From NCBI GenBank assembly GCA_015068525.1, contig SVKJ01000003.1, positions 66,794 to 130,793 on the forward strand: DNA of 64,000 nucleotides, given 5' to 3'. Each line of letters opens with the position of its first letter. The stretch's first letter is position 1. The notes under the pieces are model-generated. The model did no database searches. It had not been told where the DNA came from and worked only from the letters and a program-made list of their open reading frames with translations. The translations under genes and the position numbers were made by a program. The DNA is from Oscillospiraceae bacterium. GTDB taxonomy: Bacteria > Bacillota > Clostridia > UMGS1840 > HGM11507. This document shows, piece by piece, positions 16,794-25,438 of the stretch.

Positions 16794-18182
16794 ATGAGAA
16801 CTGTTAACGTTGCAGATATTACACTAAAAAAACTTTCAGAGGAACGTGAAATTTCACTTCTGTTTCGTGAAAAATCTAAAATAGCAAACTGCGCAGATAA
16901 AATTGGCGCAGATGTTATAGAACTTCCGCAGATAAAAAATCTTCGTGAAGATACTATTGTTTATAAAACTATTGCGCAAAATATTAAGAACGCTGTTCTT
17001 GCCATTCCTGTTGGTTTTAATAAAGAGAATGTTGCATATTCATGGGAATGTATTAAAGATGCGATAAAACCTCGTCTACAGATTGAACTTCCTGTATCAA
17101 CAATTCAGATGGAATATACATATCACGTTAAACAAGCAGTTATGCTTGAAAAGATTAAAGAACTTATCATTGATGCTAAATCATATTGTAATGATGTTGA
17201 ATTTGCTGCCCTTGATGCAACAAGAGCAGATGTTGATTTTCTTATTAGTTCTGTTAAAGAAGCAGAGGCAAACGGTGCAACACTTATAACCATTTGTGAT
17301 AATGCGGGAGTATCAACACCTGAAGAAATTGGTGCATTAGTTTCAAAAGTTGCAGAAAGTGTAAATGTTCCTGTATATGTTCAGGTTTCTGACCGTATTA
17401 ATATGGGTGTAGCATCTGCTTTTGCGGCAGTTTCAAAAGGTGCACAAGGTATTAAATGCGCTATGGCAGGAAAAGATGTACTGCTTATGGGAGAAATATC
17501 TGATGCAATGAGTGTATGTGCCACAAGGATAGATGCAAAAATCAAACTTGATAAAACAAAAATACACTCAAGTATTGACGATATGTTATCAAATATAAAC
17601 CATGAAAGTTATGAATCGCAAAAAGAGGTCAGTGATAAGAAAAAGATATTACTTGATTCTGATTCTACTATAGCACAGGTTGAAGAGGCAGCCAAAATTC
17701 TTGGATACGAACTTTCTGATTCAGATATCGGAAACGTGTATAAAGCGCTTATTAATGTTTGTGAAAAGAAAGGTGCTGTCGGTTCAAAAGAATTTGAAGC
17801 TTTAATTGCAAGTTCTGCTATGCAGGCTCCTTCAACATATCATTTTGAATCATATACAACAACAAGCAGTAATGTTTCCAGTTCTATGTCACAGGTAATA
17901 CTTAAATATAACGATGAAATTATTTGTGGCGTAAGTAATGGCGAAGGTCCGATTGATTCGGCGTTCAGAGCGATAGAGCAGTGTATTGGTCATCATTATG
18001 AACTTGATGATTTTCAGGTTCAATCAGTAACGGAAGGGAAAGAAGCATTAGGTTCTGCTCTTGTAAGACTTCGTAATAACGGGAAACTATACTCAGGTAA
18101 CGGAACTTCAACTGATATTATTGCTGCAAGTATCAGAGCATATATAAATGCACTTAACAAGATAGTTTACGAGGAGGCATAA
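16794..18182 (+). CDS. 2-isopropylmalate synthase-like protein lacking catalytic residues, with LeuA regulatory domain
   Basis: The 462-residue product has the HMGL-like TIM-barrel layout of 2-isopropylmalate synthase (about residues 1-280) and a C-terminal LeuA allosteric domain (about 345-460). Several barrel landmarks survive (LDATRADVDFL, TICDNAGVSTPEEIG). However, the R-D-G-x-Q active-site motif is replaced by LKKLSEE, the metal-binding H-x-H-N-D by VQVSDR, and the GERxGN loop by MAGKD. It should not catalyse acetyl-CoA condensation in the known way. The regulatory domain may sense an amino acid, so a regulatory or scaffold role is possible. It is translationally adjacent to the TIM-barrel/AMP-ligase gene. 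Confidence 0.8.
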   Translation: MRTVNVADITLKKLSEEREISLLFREKSKIANCADKIGADVIELPQIKNLREDTIVYKTIAQNIKNAVLAIPVGFNKENVAYSWECIKDAIKPRLQIELPVSTIQMEYTYHVKQAVMLEKIKELIIDAKSYCNDVEFAALDATRADVDFLISSVKEAEANGATLITICDNAGVSTPEEIGALVSKVAESVNVPVYVQVSDRINMGVASAFAAVSKGAQGIKCAMAGKDVLLMGEISDAMSVCATRIDAKIKLDKTKIHSSIDDMLSNINHESYESQKEVSDKKKILLDSDSTIAQVEEAAKILGYELSDSDIGNVYKALINVCEKKGAVGSKEFEALIASSAMQAPSTYHFESYTTTSSNVSSSMSQVILKYNDEIICGVSNGEGPIDSAFRAIEQCIGHHYELDDFQVQSVTEGKEALGSALVRLRNNGKLYSGNGTSTDIIAASIRAYINALNKIVYEEA

Positions 18183-18183
18183 T

Positions 18184-20643
18184 ATGAAAATAGTTTTTTC
18201 TACAAAGAATGTAAGTCGTGCTTCGTTCTTGGATACGTGTCGTTATGCTTTTGATTATGGATTTTGCGGTTTTGAAATATATGACGCAATAAAAGAAAGA
18301 AACTCTCATTATGACAGTATTTTAAGACGAGAACGTATATCTGACACAAAAAGAAAACTTGTTAACAGAAATCTTTCAATATCTGCACTTCGTATGCCTG
18401 ATTCAATAGATAGCGAAAATACTACACCTGAATTAATTTTAAAATATGTGGATATGGCTGCAACTTCAGGAATTGCTAATGTGATTTTGTATATTGATAA
18501 AGAGATTTCCAATGAAATTCTTAACGAAAAAATTCATCTTGCTGTAAAAAAAGCAGAAAATTCAGATGTTAATATTTTGTTTGAAACAGTAGGATACCTT
18601 GCAAATACTGAAAAAGTCATTGATATTATCAATTATCTTTCCTCAGCTGCAGTTGGTGTTTCCTGGAATGTTAGAGGTACATATTTCGGTAAAGGAGAGT
18701 CCTCTGAATCAACAATTAAAACACTTGGAGCATATATAAAATACGTTCGTCTTGGCGATATGAAAGACGGGAAAACTGTTCTTATTGGCGAAGGGGAACT
18801 TGATGTTGAGAAACTTATCAATGCACTTTCGTCATTAAATTATGAAGGATATATTTGTGCAGCATGGAATGAAGAAATAAATGATGCAGATATTGTGCTG
18901 ACACACTTTGCTAATTATATTTCAAAACTCAACCGTGAGAAAAAAACTTATGAACACGCATATTATAACAGAGATAAGACTGGTACTTTTGTATGGAAAA
19001 AGTATGATGTTATTGATTTGACTTTCTCTCAGGTTTTAGATACAATGGCTGAAACTTATCCTGACCAGTATGCTTTTAAATATCCTACACTTGATTATAC
19101 AAGAACTTATGAGCAGTTCAGACGAGATGTTGACGAATGTGCGGCAGCCTTAATTTCGCTCGGTGTGAAAGCGGGCGACCATGTTGCAGTATGGGCAACA
19201 AATGTTCCTGAATGGTTTATCACATTCTGGGCAACAACAAAAATCGGCGCAGTTTTGGTTACCGTTAATACTGCCTATAAAATTCACGAAATCGAATATC
19301 TTTTAAAACAATCAGATACACATACACTTGTAATGATTGAATATTGCAAAGATATAAACTATAAAGAGATTATAGAAGAACTTTGTCCAGAACTTAAAAC
19401 ATTGGAAGCAGGTAAACCTTTATATTCAAAAAATCTGCCATTTTTAAGGAATGTTGTTACAGTTGGCTTTTCAATGGATGGATGTTTAACATGGGAGGAA
19501 ATGCTGTCCCGTTCTTCACTTGTTCCGCTTAATGAAGTAAGAAGACGTGCATCGCTTGTTAAACCTGATGATGTATGTAATATGCAGTACACATCAGGAA
19601 CAACAGGTTTCCCTAAAGGTGTTATGCTTACCCACAGAAATATCGTTAATAACGGTAAAACTATCGGTGACAGAATGGATTTATCAACAGCAGACCGTAT
19701 GATGATTCAGGTTCCTATGTTCCATTGTTTTGGTATGGTTCTTTCTATGACATCTACTATGACGCATGGTGGTACGCTTAGTCCTATACCTTACTTTTCG
19801 CCTAAGTCATCTTTAGCATGTGTTAACGATGAAAAGATAACTTGCTTTAACGGCGTTCCGACAATGTTTATTGCAATGTTTAACCATCCTGATTTTTCTA
19901 AAACTGACTTTTCATATATGAGAACAGGAATTATGGCGGGTGCTAACTGTCCTGCTGATTTAATGCGCCGTGCAGCCGATGAAATGAATATGCGTGAAAT
20001 TATATCTGTTTATGGGCAAACAGAAGCATCACCCGGATGCACTATGGGAGAAGTAAACGAAGATATTGACCATCGTGTTGAAACTGTAGGAAGCGCTTTT
20101 CCTGGAATTGAGTGTAAAATCATAGATCCTGAAACAGGGGAAGAATTGCCTGACGGAGAAAGCGGAGAATTTGTTGCAAGAGGATTTAATATAATGAAAG
20201 GGTATTATAAAATGCCTGAAGCAACATCTTTGGCTATTGATAAAGACGGATGGCTTCACTCAGGGGATATTTGTTTAAGAACACCTGACGGATATTATAA
20301 AGTAACCGGAAGATTAAAAGATATGATTATCCGTGGTGGAGAAAACCTGTATCCAAGAGAAATTGAAGAGTTTTATCTTACAAATCCAAAAGTCCGTGAT
20401 GTTCAGGTAGTTGGTGTGCCTGATGAAAGATATGGAGAAGAGTGCTGTGCATGGATTATTCTTCATAAAGGGGAAACTGCTGACGAAAATGAAATGCGTG
20501 AATTTGGGAATGCTTCTATTGCAAGGCATAAAGTACCAAGATATTTTATATTTACAAACGAGTTTCCTATGAATGCAGCGGGCAAAATATTAAAATATAA
20601 AATGCGTGACGACTCAGTAGAAAGATTAGGGTTAAAAAAATAA
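18184..20643 (+). CDS. Fusion of xylose-isomerase-like TIM barrel and AMP-forming acyl-CoA ligase
   Basis: Residues about 1-255 form a xylose-isomerase/AP-endonuclease-like barrel (FCGFEIYDAI, NILFETVGYLA, YVRLGDMKDGK, GYICAAWNEE). Residues about 265-819 are an adenylate-forming ligase of the FadD/acyl-CoA synthetase type. Ligase motifs seen are the P-loop YTSGTTGFPKG (469-479), VYGQTEASPG, HSGDICLRTPDGYYKVTGR and the C-terminal lysine context NAAGKILKYKMRD. The expected reaction is acid + ATP + CoA to acyl-CoA + AMP + PPi. It starts one base after the LeuA-like stop and shares T-box 1. Substrate is unknown; an aryl or branched acid is suggested by the Phe-type T-box. Confidence 0.85.
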   Translation: MKIVFSTKNVSRASFLDTCRYAFDYGFCGFEIYDAIKERNSHYDSILRRERISDTKRKLVNRNLSISALRMPDSIDSENTTPELILKYVDMAATSGIANVILYIDKEISNEILNEKIHLAVKKAENSDVNILFETVGYLANTEKVIDIINYLSSAAVGVSWNVRGTYFGKGESSESTIKTLGAYIKYVRLGDMKDGKTVLIGEGELDVEKLINALSSLNYEGYICAAWNEEINDADIVLTHFANYISKLNREKKTYEHAYYNRDKTGTFVWKKYDVIDLTFSQVLDTMAETYPDQYAFKYPTLDYTRTYEQFRRDVDECAAALISLGVKAGDHVAVWATNVPEWFITFWATTKIGAVLVTVNTAYKIHEIEYLLKQSDTHTLVMIEYCKDINYKEIIEELCPELKTLEAGKPLYSKNLPFLRNVVTVGFSMDGCLTWEEMLSRSSLVPLNEVRRRASLVKPDDVCNMQYTSGTTGFPKGVMLTHRNIVNNGKTIGDRMDLSTADRMMIQVPMFHCFGMVLSMTSTMTHGGTLSPIPYFSPKSSLACVNDEKITCFNGVPTMFIAMFNHPDFSKTDFSYMRTGIMAGANCPADLMRRAADEMNMREIISVYGQTEASPGCTMGEVNEDIDHRVETVGSAFPGIECKIIDPETGEELPDGESGEFVARGFNIMKGYYKMPEATSLAIDKDGWLHSGDICLRTPDGYYKVTGRLKDMIIRGGENLYPREIEEFYLTNPKVRDVQVVGVPDERYGEECCAWIILHKGETADENEMREFGNASIARHKVPRYFIFTNEFPMNAAGKILKYKMRDDSVERLGLKK

Positions 20644-20665
20644 TTTAAATATTTTTAAAAAATAC

Positions 20666-20693
20666 TTGACATTTTCAAATTAGGGAGTATAAT
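20666..20693 (+). promoter_or_regulatory. Strong promoter of T-box leader 2
   Basis: TTGACA and TATAAT are separated by 16 bases just downstream of the previous stop, giving the next gene its own leader transcript. Confidence 0.85.
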
Positions 20694-20699
20694 AGTATT

Positions 20700-20991
20700 A
20701 AATTTGAATATCACAAATAACGACTATGACGAGGACGGTCGGATTGTGAAACCTGGAGAGAGTTGCCGGTTGGTGCGAGGCAATGGCGGAACTTTCCAAT
20801 GACTTATCACCTCTGAGTCGAAGGACCGAAAAGTTTTGGCTTAGTAGATTCCTTCCGTATTGCTGCGTAAAGGCAAAGGGCTTGTTAGAGTCCGGTAAGT
20901 GACGGAAATTGTTTTCCGTAATTTGAGTGGTACCGCGGGTTGATATAACTCGTCTCAATAGTTTTTGAGGCGAGTTTTTTGTTTTATTCAA
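20700..20991 (+). promoter_or_regulatory. T-box riboswitch 2, specifier not assigned
   Basis: A second full T-box leader has the 5' ATGACGAGGAC element, the AGAGAGTTGCCGGTTGGTGC apical region, the T-box GAGTGGTACCGCGG (20935-20948) and a terminator (CTCGTCTCAA / TTGAGGCGAG plus TTTTTT). The specifier region near TTTTGGCTTAGTAG is atypical because no GAA precedes the codon. CUU (Leu) directly before AGTAG and UGG (Trp) three bases earlier are both possible. The leader is clearly distinct in sequence from T-box 1, so it is not a recent duplication. Confidence 0.92.
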
Positions 20992-21041
20992 ATTAGTAAC
21001 CAAATAACTAATTTGTCATGAAAATGAAAGGAGACAAAACA

Positions 21042-23342
21042 ATGGATTACAGTTTGAAAGAAGTTGCAGGAAGAATTAAAGACTTAAGAGAAGCAAAAGG
21101 GTTTACGCAGGAAGAACTTGCTAAACTAACAGGTGTATCTTATGAAGATTACAAGGTTTTAGAACAGGGAGAAACAGACTTTAGTTTTACATTTATTTAT
21201 AAATGTGCAAAAGCCTGCGGAGTTGAAGTTGTTGATTTATTAGAGGGTACAAGTACAACACTTAAATCTTTTGCTATTACAAGAAAAGGCGAAGGACTGA
21301 AGATACTTAAGAAACACGGCGTTGAATATAACAATCTTGCTCCAAAATTTAAAGAAAAGTTAGCAGAACCATTTTTAGTTAAATTTCCTTATATTGAAGA
21401 AGAACAAAATCAACCTCTTAAATTAAGTTCACATAAAGGTCAGGAATTTGATGTTATTGTTAAAGGTTCACTTAAAGTTCAGGTAGGAAGCCATATAGAT
21501 GTTTTAAATGAAGGCGATTCAATCTTTTATAACAGTACAATTCCTCATGGTATGATTGCAGTAAGCGAGGGTGGTTGTGAATTCCATGCAGTTGTATTAA
21601 ATCCTCAGGATGGTAATGTGAGCGAAGAATATCCTGAAGTACCGGTTACTGTTTCTAAGGTTTCTGATAAAAAAGCAAATTACCAAACGGTTGCAGATAA
21701 ATTTATTGAATCTTCTTATGATGAAAACGGCGTATTTAACGGTATTAAATTTAAAAATGATGACACATTCAATTTCGCATTTGATTGTGTTGATGCTATC
21801 GCAAAGAAAAATCCTGATAAACTTGCTATGATGTGGGTTGCAAACGATAAAACTGACAGGAAATTTACCTTCAGCGATATGAAAAAATATTCGGCAAAAA
21901 CTGCAAATTACTTTGAATCACTTGGAATTAAAAAAGGCGATACTGTAATGCTTGTACTTAAAAGACATTATCAGTTCTGGTTTGCAATGCTTGCGCTTCA
22001 TAAAATCGGTGCTATCGCAATCCCTGCAACCAATCAACTTGTAGAACACGATTTTACTTATAGATATAAAGCAGCAAAAGTAAAAGCAGTAGTATGTACA
22101 GCAGATGGAGATGTGTCAACTGAAGCAGAAAAAGCCGCAAAAGAATTTCCTGATATGATTAAAATTTTAGTCGGCGGTAAGAAAGATGGATGGAATGACT
22201 TTAATGTAGAAATGGAACGTTTCAGTACTCATTATTACAGAACTGAAAATACTCCATGCGGTAACGATCCGATGCTTATGCTCTTTACATCGGGTACAAC
22301 AGGATATCCAAGAATTGCAACACATTCATATAAATATGCACTTGGGCATTATCCAACAGCAAAACATTGGCATAATGTAAACCCTGACGGACTTCATTTT
22401 ACGATTTCTGATACCGGTTGGGGTAAAGCACTTTGGGGTAAACTATATGGTCAGTGGTTGTGCGAAGCGGCAACATTTACCTATGACTTTGACAGATTCC
22501 ATTCGGAAGATATCTTACCTATGTTTGCAAAATATCATATAACAACATTCTGCGCACCACCTACAATGTATCGTTTCTTCATTAAAGAAGATTTGTCAAA
22601 ATATGACCTTTCTTCTATCGAATATGCAACAACAGCAGGCGAAGCATTAAATCCTGAAGTTTTCAATCAGTTCAAGAAAGCAACAGGTCTTACTATTATG
22701 GAAGGTTTCGGTCAAACTGAAACAACATTATCTATTGCAAACTTTGTTGGTTCAACACCTAAAATTGGTTCTATGGGACGACCAAGTCCGCTTTATGATG
22801 TAGTTGTTCTTGATCCCGATGGCAATGAATGTAAAGTCGGAGATACAGGCGAAATCTGCATCCGTACTAAAGAGGGAACACCTTGTGGTTTGTTTATAGG
22901 ATATTATCTTGATGAGGATAAGACAAATGAAGTATGGTATGATGGATATTATCATACAGGAGACCAGGCAACAATGGACGAAGATGGATATCTTTGGTAT
23001 GTTGGTCGTATTGATGATGTAATCAAATCATCAGGTTACCGTATCGGTCCTTTTGAAATCGAAAGCGTTATCATGGAACTTCCTTACGTATTAGAATGTG
23101 CAATAACTCCTGTTCCTGATGAAGTAAGAGGGCAGATTGTAAAAGCAACAATTGTTCTTGTAAAAGGAACTAACGGAACAGATGAACTGAAAAAAGAAAT
23201 TCAGGAATATGTTAAAACACATACTGCTCCATATAAATATCCAAGAATAGTTGAGTTTGTAGATGAACTTCCAAAAACAATCAGCGGAAAAGTAAGAAGA
23301 GTCGAAATCCGTAAGAACGATTTGGAAAAAATGGGGAAATAA
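21042..23342 (+). CDS. Fusion of XRE helix-turn-helix, cupin and AMP-forming acyl-CoA ligase
   Basis: The ATG at 21042 is preferred over one 24 bases upstream because AAAGGAG lies correctly before it. The 766-residue product begins with an XRE-type helix-turn-helix (about residues 1-65, GFTQEELAKLTGVSYEDYK). Then comes a cupin sensor fold (about 85-185, GQEFDVIVKGSLKVQVG and IPHGMIAV), the arrangement of HTH-cupin repressors. A complete acyl-CoA synthetase of the medium-chain/ACSM type follows: P-loop FTSGTTGYPR from about 415, EGFGQTETT, YHTGDQATMDEDGY, GRIDDVIKSSGYRIGPFEIE and the PKTISGKVRR lysine. The domain mixture suggests an enzyme that also binds DNA or a ligand. It is the only gene of T-box unit 2. 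Confidence 0.87.
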   Translation: MDYSLKEVAGRIKDLREAKGFTQEELAKLTGVSYEDYKVLEQGETDFSFTFIYKCAKACGVEVVDLLEGTSTTLKSFAITRKGEGLKILKKHGVEYNNLAPKFKEKLAEPFLVKFPYIEEEQNQPLKLSSHKGQEFDVIVKGSLKVQVGSHIDVLNEGDSIFYNSTIPHGMIAVSEGGCEFHAVVLNPQDGNVSEEYPEVPVTVSKVSDKKANYQTVADKFIESSYDENGVFNGIKFKNDDTFNFAFDCVDAIAKKNPDKLAMMWVANDKTDRKFTFSDMKKYSAKTANYFESLGIKKGDTVMLVLKRHYQFWFAMLALHKIGAIAIPATNQLVEHDFTYRYKAAKVKAVVCTADGDVSTEAEKAAKEFPDMIKILVGGKKDGWNDFNVEMERFSTHYYRTENTPCGNDPMLMLFTSGTTGYPRIATHSYKYALGHYPTAKHWHNVNPDGLHFTISDTGWGKALWGKLYGQWLCEAATFTYDFDRFHSEDILPMFAKYHITTFCAPPTMYRFFIKEDLSKYDLSSIEYATTAGEALNPEVFNQFKKATGLTIMEGFGQTETTLSIANFVGSTPKIGSMGRPSPLYDVVVLDPDGNECKVGDTGEICIRTKEGTPCGLFIGYYLDEDKTNEVWYDGYYHTGDQATMDEDGYLWYVGRIDDVIKSSGYRIGPFEIESVIMELPYVLECAITPVPDEVRGQIVKATIVLVKGTNGTDELKKEIQEYVKTHTAPYKYPRIVEFVDELPKTISGKVRRVEIRKNDLEKMGK

Positions 23343-23387
23343 TTGATATAAATACAAAAAATTCTTTACAAATTTTATAAATAAGTA

Positions 23388-23416
23388 TTGACAAAAATGG
23401 ATTACAAGTGTAAGAT
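23388..23416 (+). promoter_or_regulatory. Promoter of the blaI operon
   Basis: TTGACA and TAAGAT are spaced by 17 bases. The spacer and -10 are covered by the first BlaI-type dyad, so repressor binding would block RNA polymerase. Confidence 0.75.
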
Positions 23417-23447
23417 AAAAATAACTTACAAATGTAATCCATTTTTT
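23396..23447 (+). terminator. Palindrome with T-run, combined terminator and BlaI operator
   Basis: ATGGATTACAAGTGTAAG and CTTACAAATGTAATCCAT pair with two internal mismatches around a loop of about 10 bases and are followed by TTTTTT. It could end the T-box 2 transcript while also holding two BlaI-type dyads inside the next promoter. Confidence 0.6.
23402..23437. promoter_or_regulatory. Tandem BlaI/MecI-type operators
   Basis: TTACAAGTGTAA (23402-23413) and TTACAAATGTAA (23426-23437) each match the TACA-n2-TGTA core bound by BlaI/MecI repressors. The first overlaps the -10 region and the second lies in the leader, a layout expected for autoregulation. Confidence 0.8.
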
Positions 23448-23468
23448 AAAATAAAGGAGGAATTAAGA

Positions 23469-23867
23469 GTGAACAAAAATATACCTCAAATATCAGAGGC
23501 AGAAATTGAAGTTATGAAAGTATTGTGGGAAAAAGGGGAAGCGACTGCTAAAGAGATAGTTAATGAAATTGAAAAAACAAATGAATGGAAACCTAAAACA
23601 ATACAAACACTTATAACAAGATTGGTTGGGAAAGGAGCAATCAAAACTGATAAAATTAATGCAAAATCTTACATTTATTTTGCTAATATTACCAAAGAGG
23701 AATATCAATCTTATGCTAATAAAAGTTTTATGAAAAAATTATATAATGGTTCTTTGAATTTGATGCTCTCTTCATTTATAAAGAATGAAAGATTATCTGA
23801 AAGTGATATACAAGAACTAAGGAAAATTTTGGAGGAAAAACAAAATGAATATAAACAGGATATTTGA
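23469..23867 (+). CDS. blaI: BlaI/MecI-family transcriptional repressor
   Basis: Starting at the GTG placed after AAAGGAGG gives a 132-residue protein of family length. The earlier in-frame start would run through the operator palindrome. The N-terminal winged helix has ISEAEIEVMKVLWEKGEATA and WKPKTIQTLITRLVGKGAI, the characteristic BlaI DNA-binding region, followed by a helical dimerisation part. Its gene overlaps the M56 peptidase gene by 23 bases. The nearby dyads support autorepression relieved by the peptidase. Confidence 0.9.
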   Translation: MNKNIPQISEAEIEVMKVLWEKGEATAKEIVNEIEKTNEWKPKTIQTLITRLVGKGAIKTDKINAKSYIYFANITKEEYQSYANKSFMKKLYNGSLNLMLSSFIKNERLSESDIQELRKILEEKQNEYKQDI

Positions 23868-25425
23868 TTTTGTTTTAACTTCCAGCGTACATGGAAGTAT
23901 TGTAGGTTTTATTATCTTTTTAGTAAGTAAATTTACAAATAAAATTATTCCTTATAAATTTAAAACTTTCTTGTGGTCTATTTTTATTATAAAAATCTTT
24001 TTGCCGAACGGACCTGAGAGTAAGGTAAGTGTTTTTAATGAACAATTTTTTTATAACGCAAACAATTTTAAAGAAATTGTTTTAGACAATATGGGAACTT
24101 CCGTGCATACGGGAACTTCAAATTTAAATATTTTTCCACTTATATGGTTTTTAGGCTTTATCATTATATGTTTATGGCTTTTAATATCTAATGTAATATT
24201 AAACATAAAATTAAAGACATATCATAAGCCTGTTAACGAACGAATTTATAATATTTTTAATAACTGTAAGAAAAATATGAAGGTTAAAAGGGAAATAATA
24301 CTTGTTAATCAATCTTTTGTAAAGAGTGTTTCTCTTTTTGGATTGTTTTTTCCAAAAATACTTATAACAGATAAGTTGCAAAATTATGAAGACAGAGAAA
24401 TTGAATATGTATTTTATCATGAACTATCCCACTATAAAAGAAAAGATATATTCGTAAATTATCTTGTTACTTTTATACAGGTAATACATTGGTTTAATCC
24501 TGTTATACATATAATCACAAAATTTATAAGGGAAGATATAGAGTTTTCAACTGATGAGAATACTTTGGCTAAGATTAAGCCTTCCGAACACAAAAGATAT
24601 GGTTTGCTTCTTATTTCAATGCTTGAAGAGTATTCTAAAACTTTCACTCCAAAGATTTTAAACGTTGTTGATTCTGAAAAACAAATTAAAAAAAGAATTA
24701 AGAGAATAACAAGTTATAAAGAAAGTAGCATATTTAGTATTATTATATTAGTGTTTTTAATCATAAGTCTTTCATTTCTAACTTTGACAACAGGAGTTTG
24801 TGAAGAATCAGTAGAAACTATTGTAGAAAATATTACAGCTGTTGAAAAAAATATACATACATATCAGGAAAATAACATTACAAAAAAAGTTAAGATACCA
24901 AAAAAAGAACAAGAAATCACAAAAGAGATTTTAAAGGAGGAAAGTACCACTGAACATGTAGAAGAATTAAATACCTCATATGAAAGTGTACCTGTCAAAA
25001 ATATTCAAAATCCGGAAGCCACAACAAAATCGCTTCTTCCGGGTACTGATATAAATATATTGCTAAATGACGTTTTGTCAACAGGTAAGAGTATAAAAAA
25101 ATCATCGTTTGTTGATTTGAGAGATTACTGCACAATAAAGGATTATTCCATCAAGGAAAATGAGTCTGTTGTTTTGGGAACATATATCCCTGATTCTAAA
25201 AACAGTATATCAATATATTTAAATTCTGATAATAGTCAGAGGATAAATATTATGCTGTTAAAAAATTCTGATATGGTAATTAATGCATCGGTTAAGCCAT
25301 CTAAAACAAATTTGTATCTATTTACAGGGCTTAATGAAGGAGAAAAATACGAATTGCTTTTAGTTCTTAAACCAAACAGTCAATATACAAATTATGATAC
25401 TTCTGGTTCTATTTTAATTTTTTAG
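23845..25425 (+). CDS. M56 (BlaR1/MecR1-type) membrane metallopeptidase with unusual C-terminal extension
   Basis: The 526-residue protein has N-terminal transmembrane helices (about residues 10-45 and 93-120), a cytoplasmic zinc peptidase domain with HELSH at 192-196 and NPVIHIITKFIREDIEFSTDE, and a further transmembrane helix at about 295-318. In BlaR1 and MecR1 such peptidases cleave the BlaI repressor after an extracellular signal. Here the outer C-terminal part (about 200 residues) is Glu/Lys/Thr-rich, then beta-rich, and shows no penicillin-binding S-x-x-K pattern. The signal is therefore probably not a beta-lactam sensed in the BlaR1 way. It is coupled to blaI and followed after 13 bases by the WG-repeat gene. 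Confidence 0.85.
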   Translation: MNINRIFDFVLTSSVHGSIVGFIIFLVSKFTNKIIPYKFKTFLWSIFIIKIFLPNGPESKVSVFNEQFFYNANNFKEIVLDNMGTSVHTGTSNLNIFPLIWFLGFIIICLWLLISNVILNIKLKTYHKPVNERIYNIFNNCKKNMKVKREIILVNQSFVKSVSLFGLFFPKILITDKLQNYEDREIEYVFYHELSHYKRKDIFVNYLVTFIQVIHWFNPVIHIITKFIREDIEFSTDENTLAKIKPSEHKRYGLLLISMLEEYSKTFTPKILNVVDSEKQIKKRIKRITSYKESSIFSIIILVFLIISLSFLTLTTGVCEESVETIVENITAVEKNIHTYQENNITKKVKIPKKEQEITKEILKEESTTEHVEELNTSYESVPVKNIQNPEATTKSLLPGTDINILLNDVLSTGKSIKKSSFVDLRDYCTIKDYSIKENESVVLGTYIPDSKNSISIYLNSDNSQRINIMLLKNSDMVINASVKPSKTNLYLFTGLNEGEKYELLLVLKPNSQYTNYDTSGSILIF

Positions 25426-25438
25426 GAGGGTTAATGCT

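Noticed and set aside
16794..18182. Ordinary leucine biosynthesis gene leuA
   Set aside because: Metal-binding and catalytic motifs are replaced and no leuBCD or ilv genes are nearby.
20698..21003. Reading frame of 101 codons opposite the second T-box
   Set aside because: It is complementary to the T-box stem I, T-box motif and terminator; composition is not protein-like.
23845..25425. BlaR1 beta-lactam sensor
   Set aside because: Only the M56 part matches; no S-x-x-K penicillin-binding motif is found in the outer domain.
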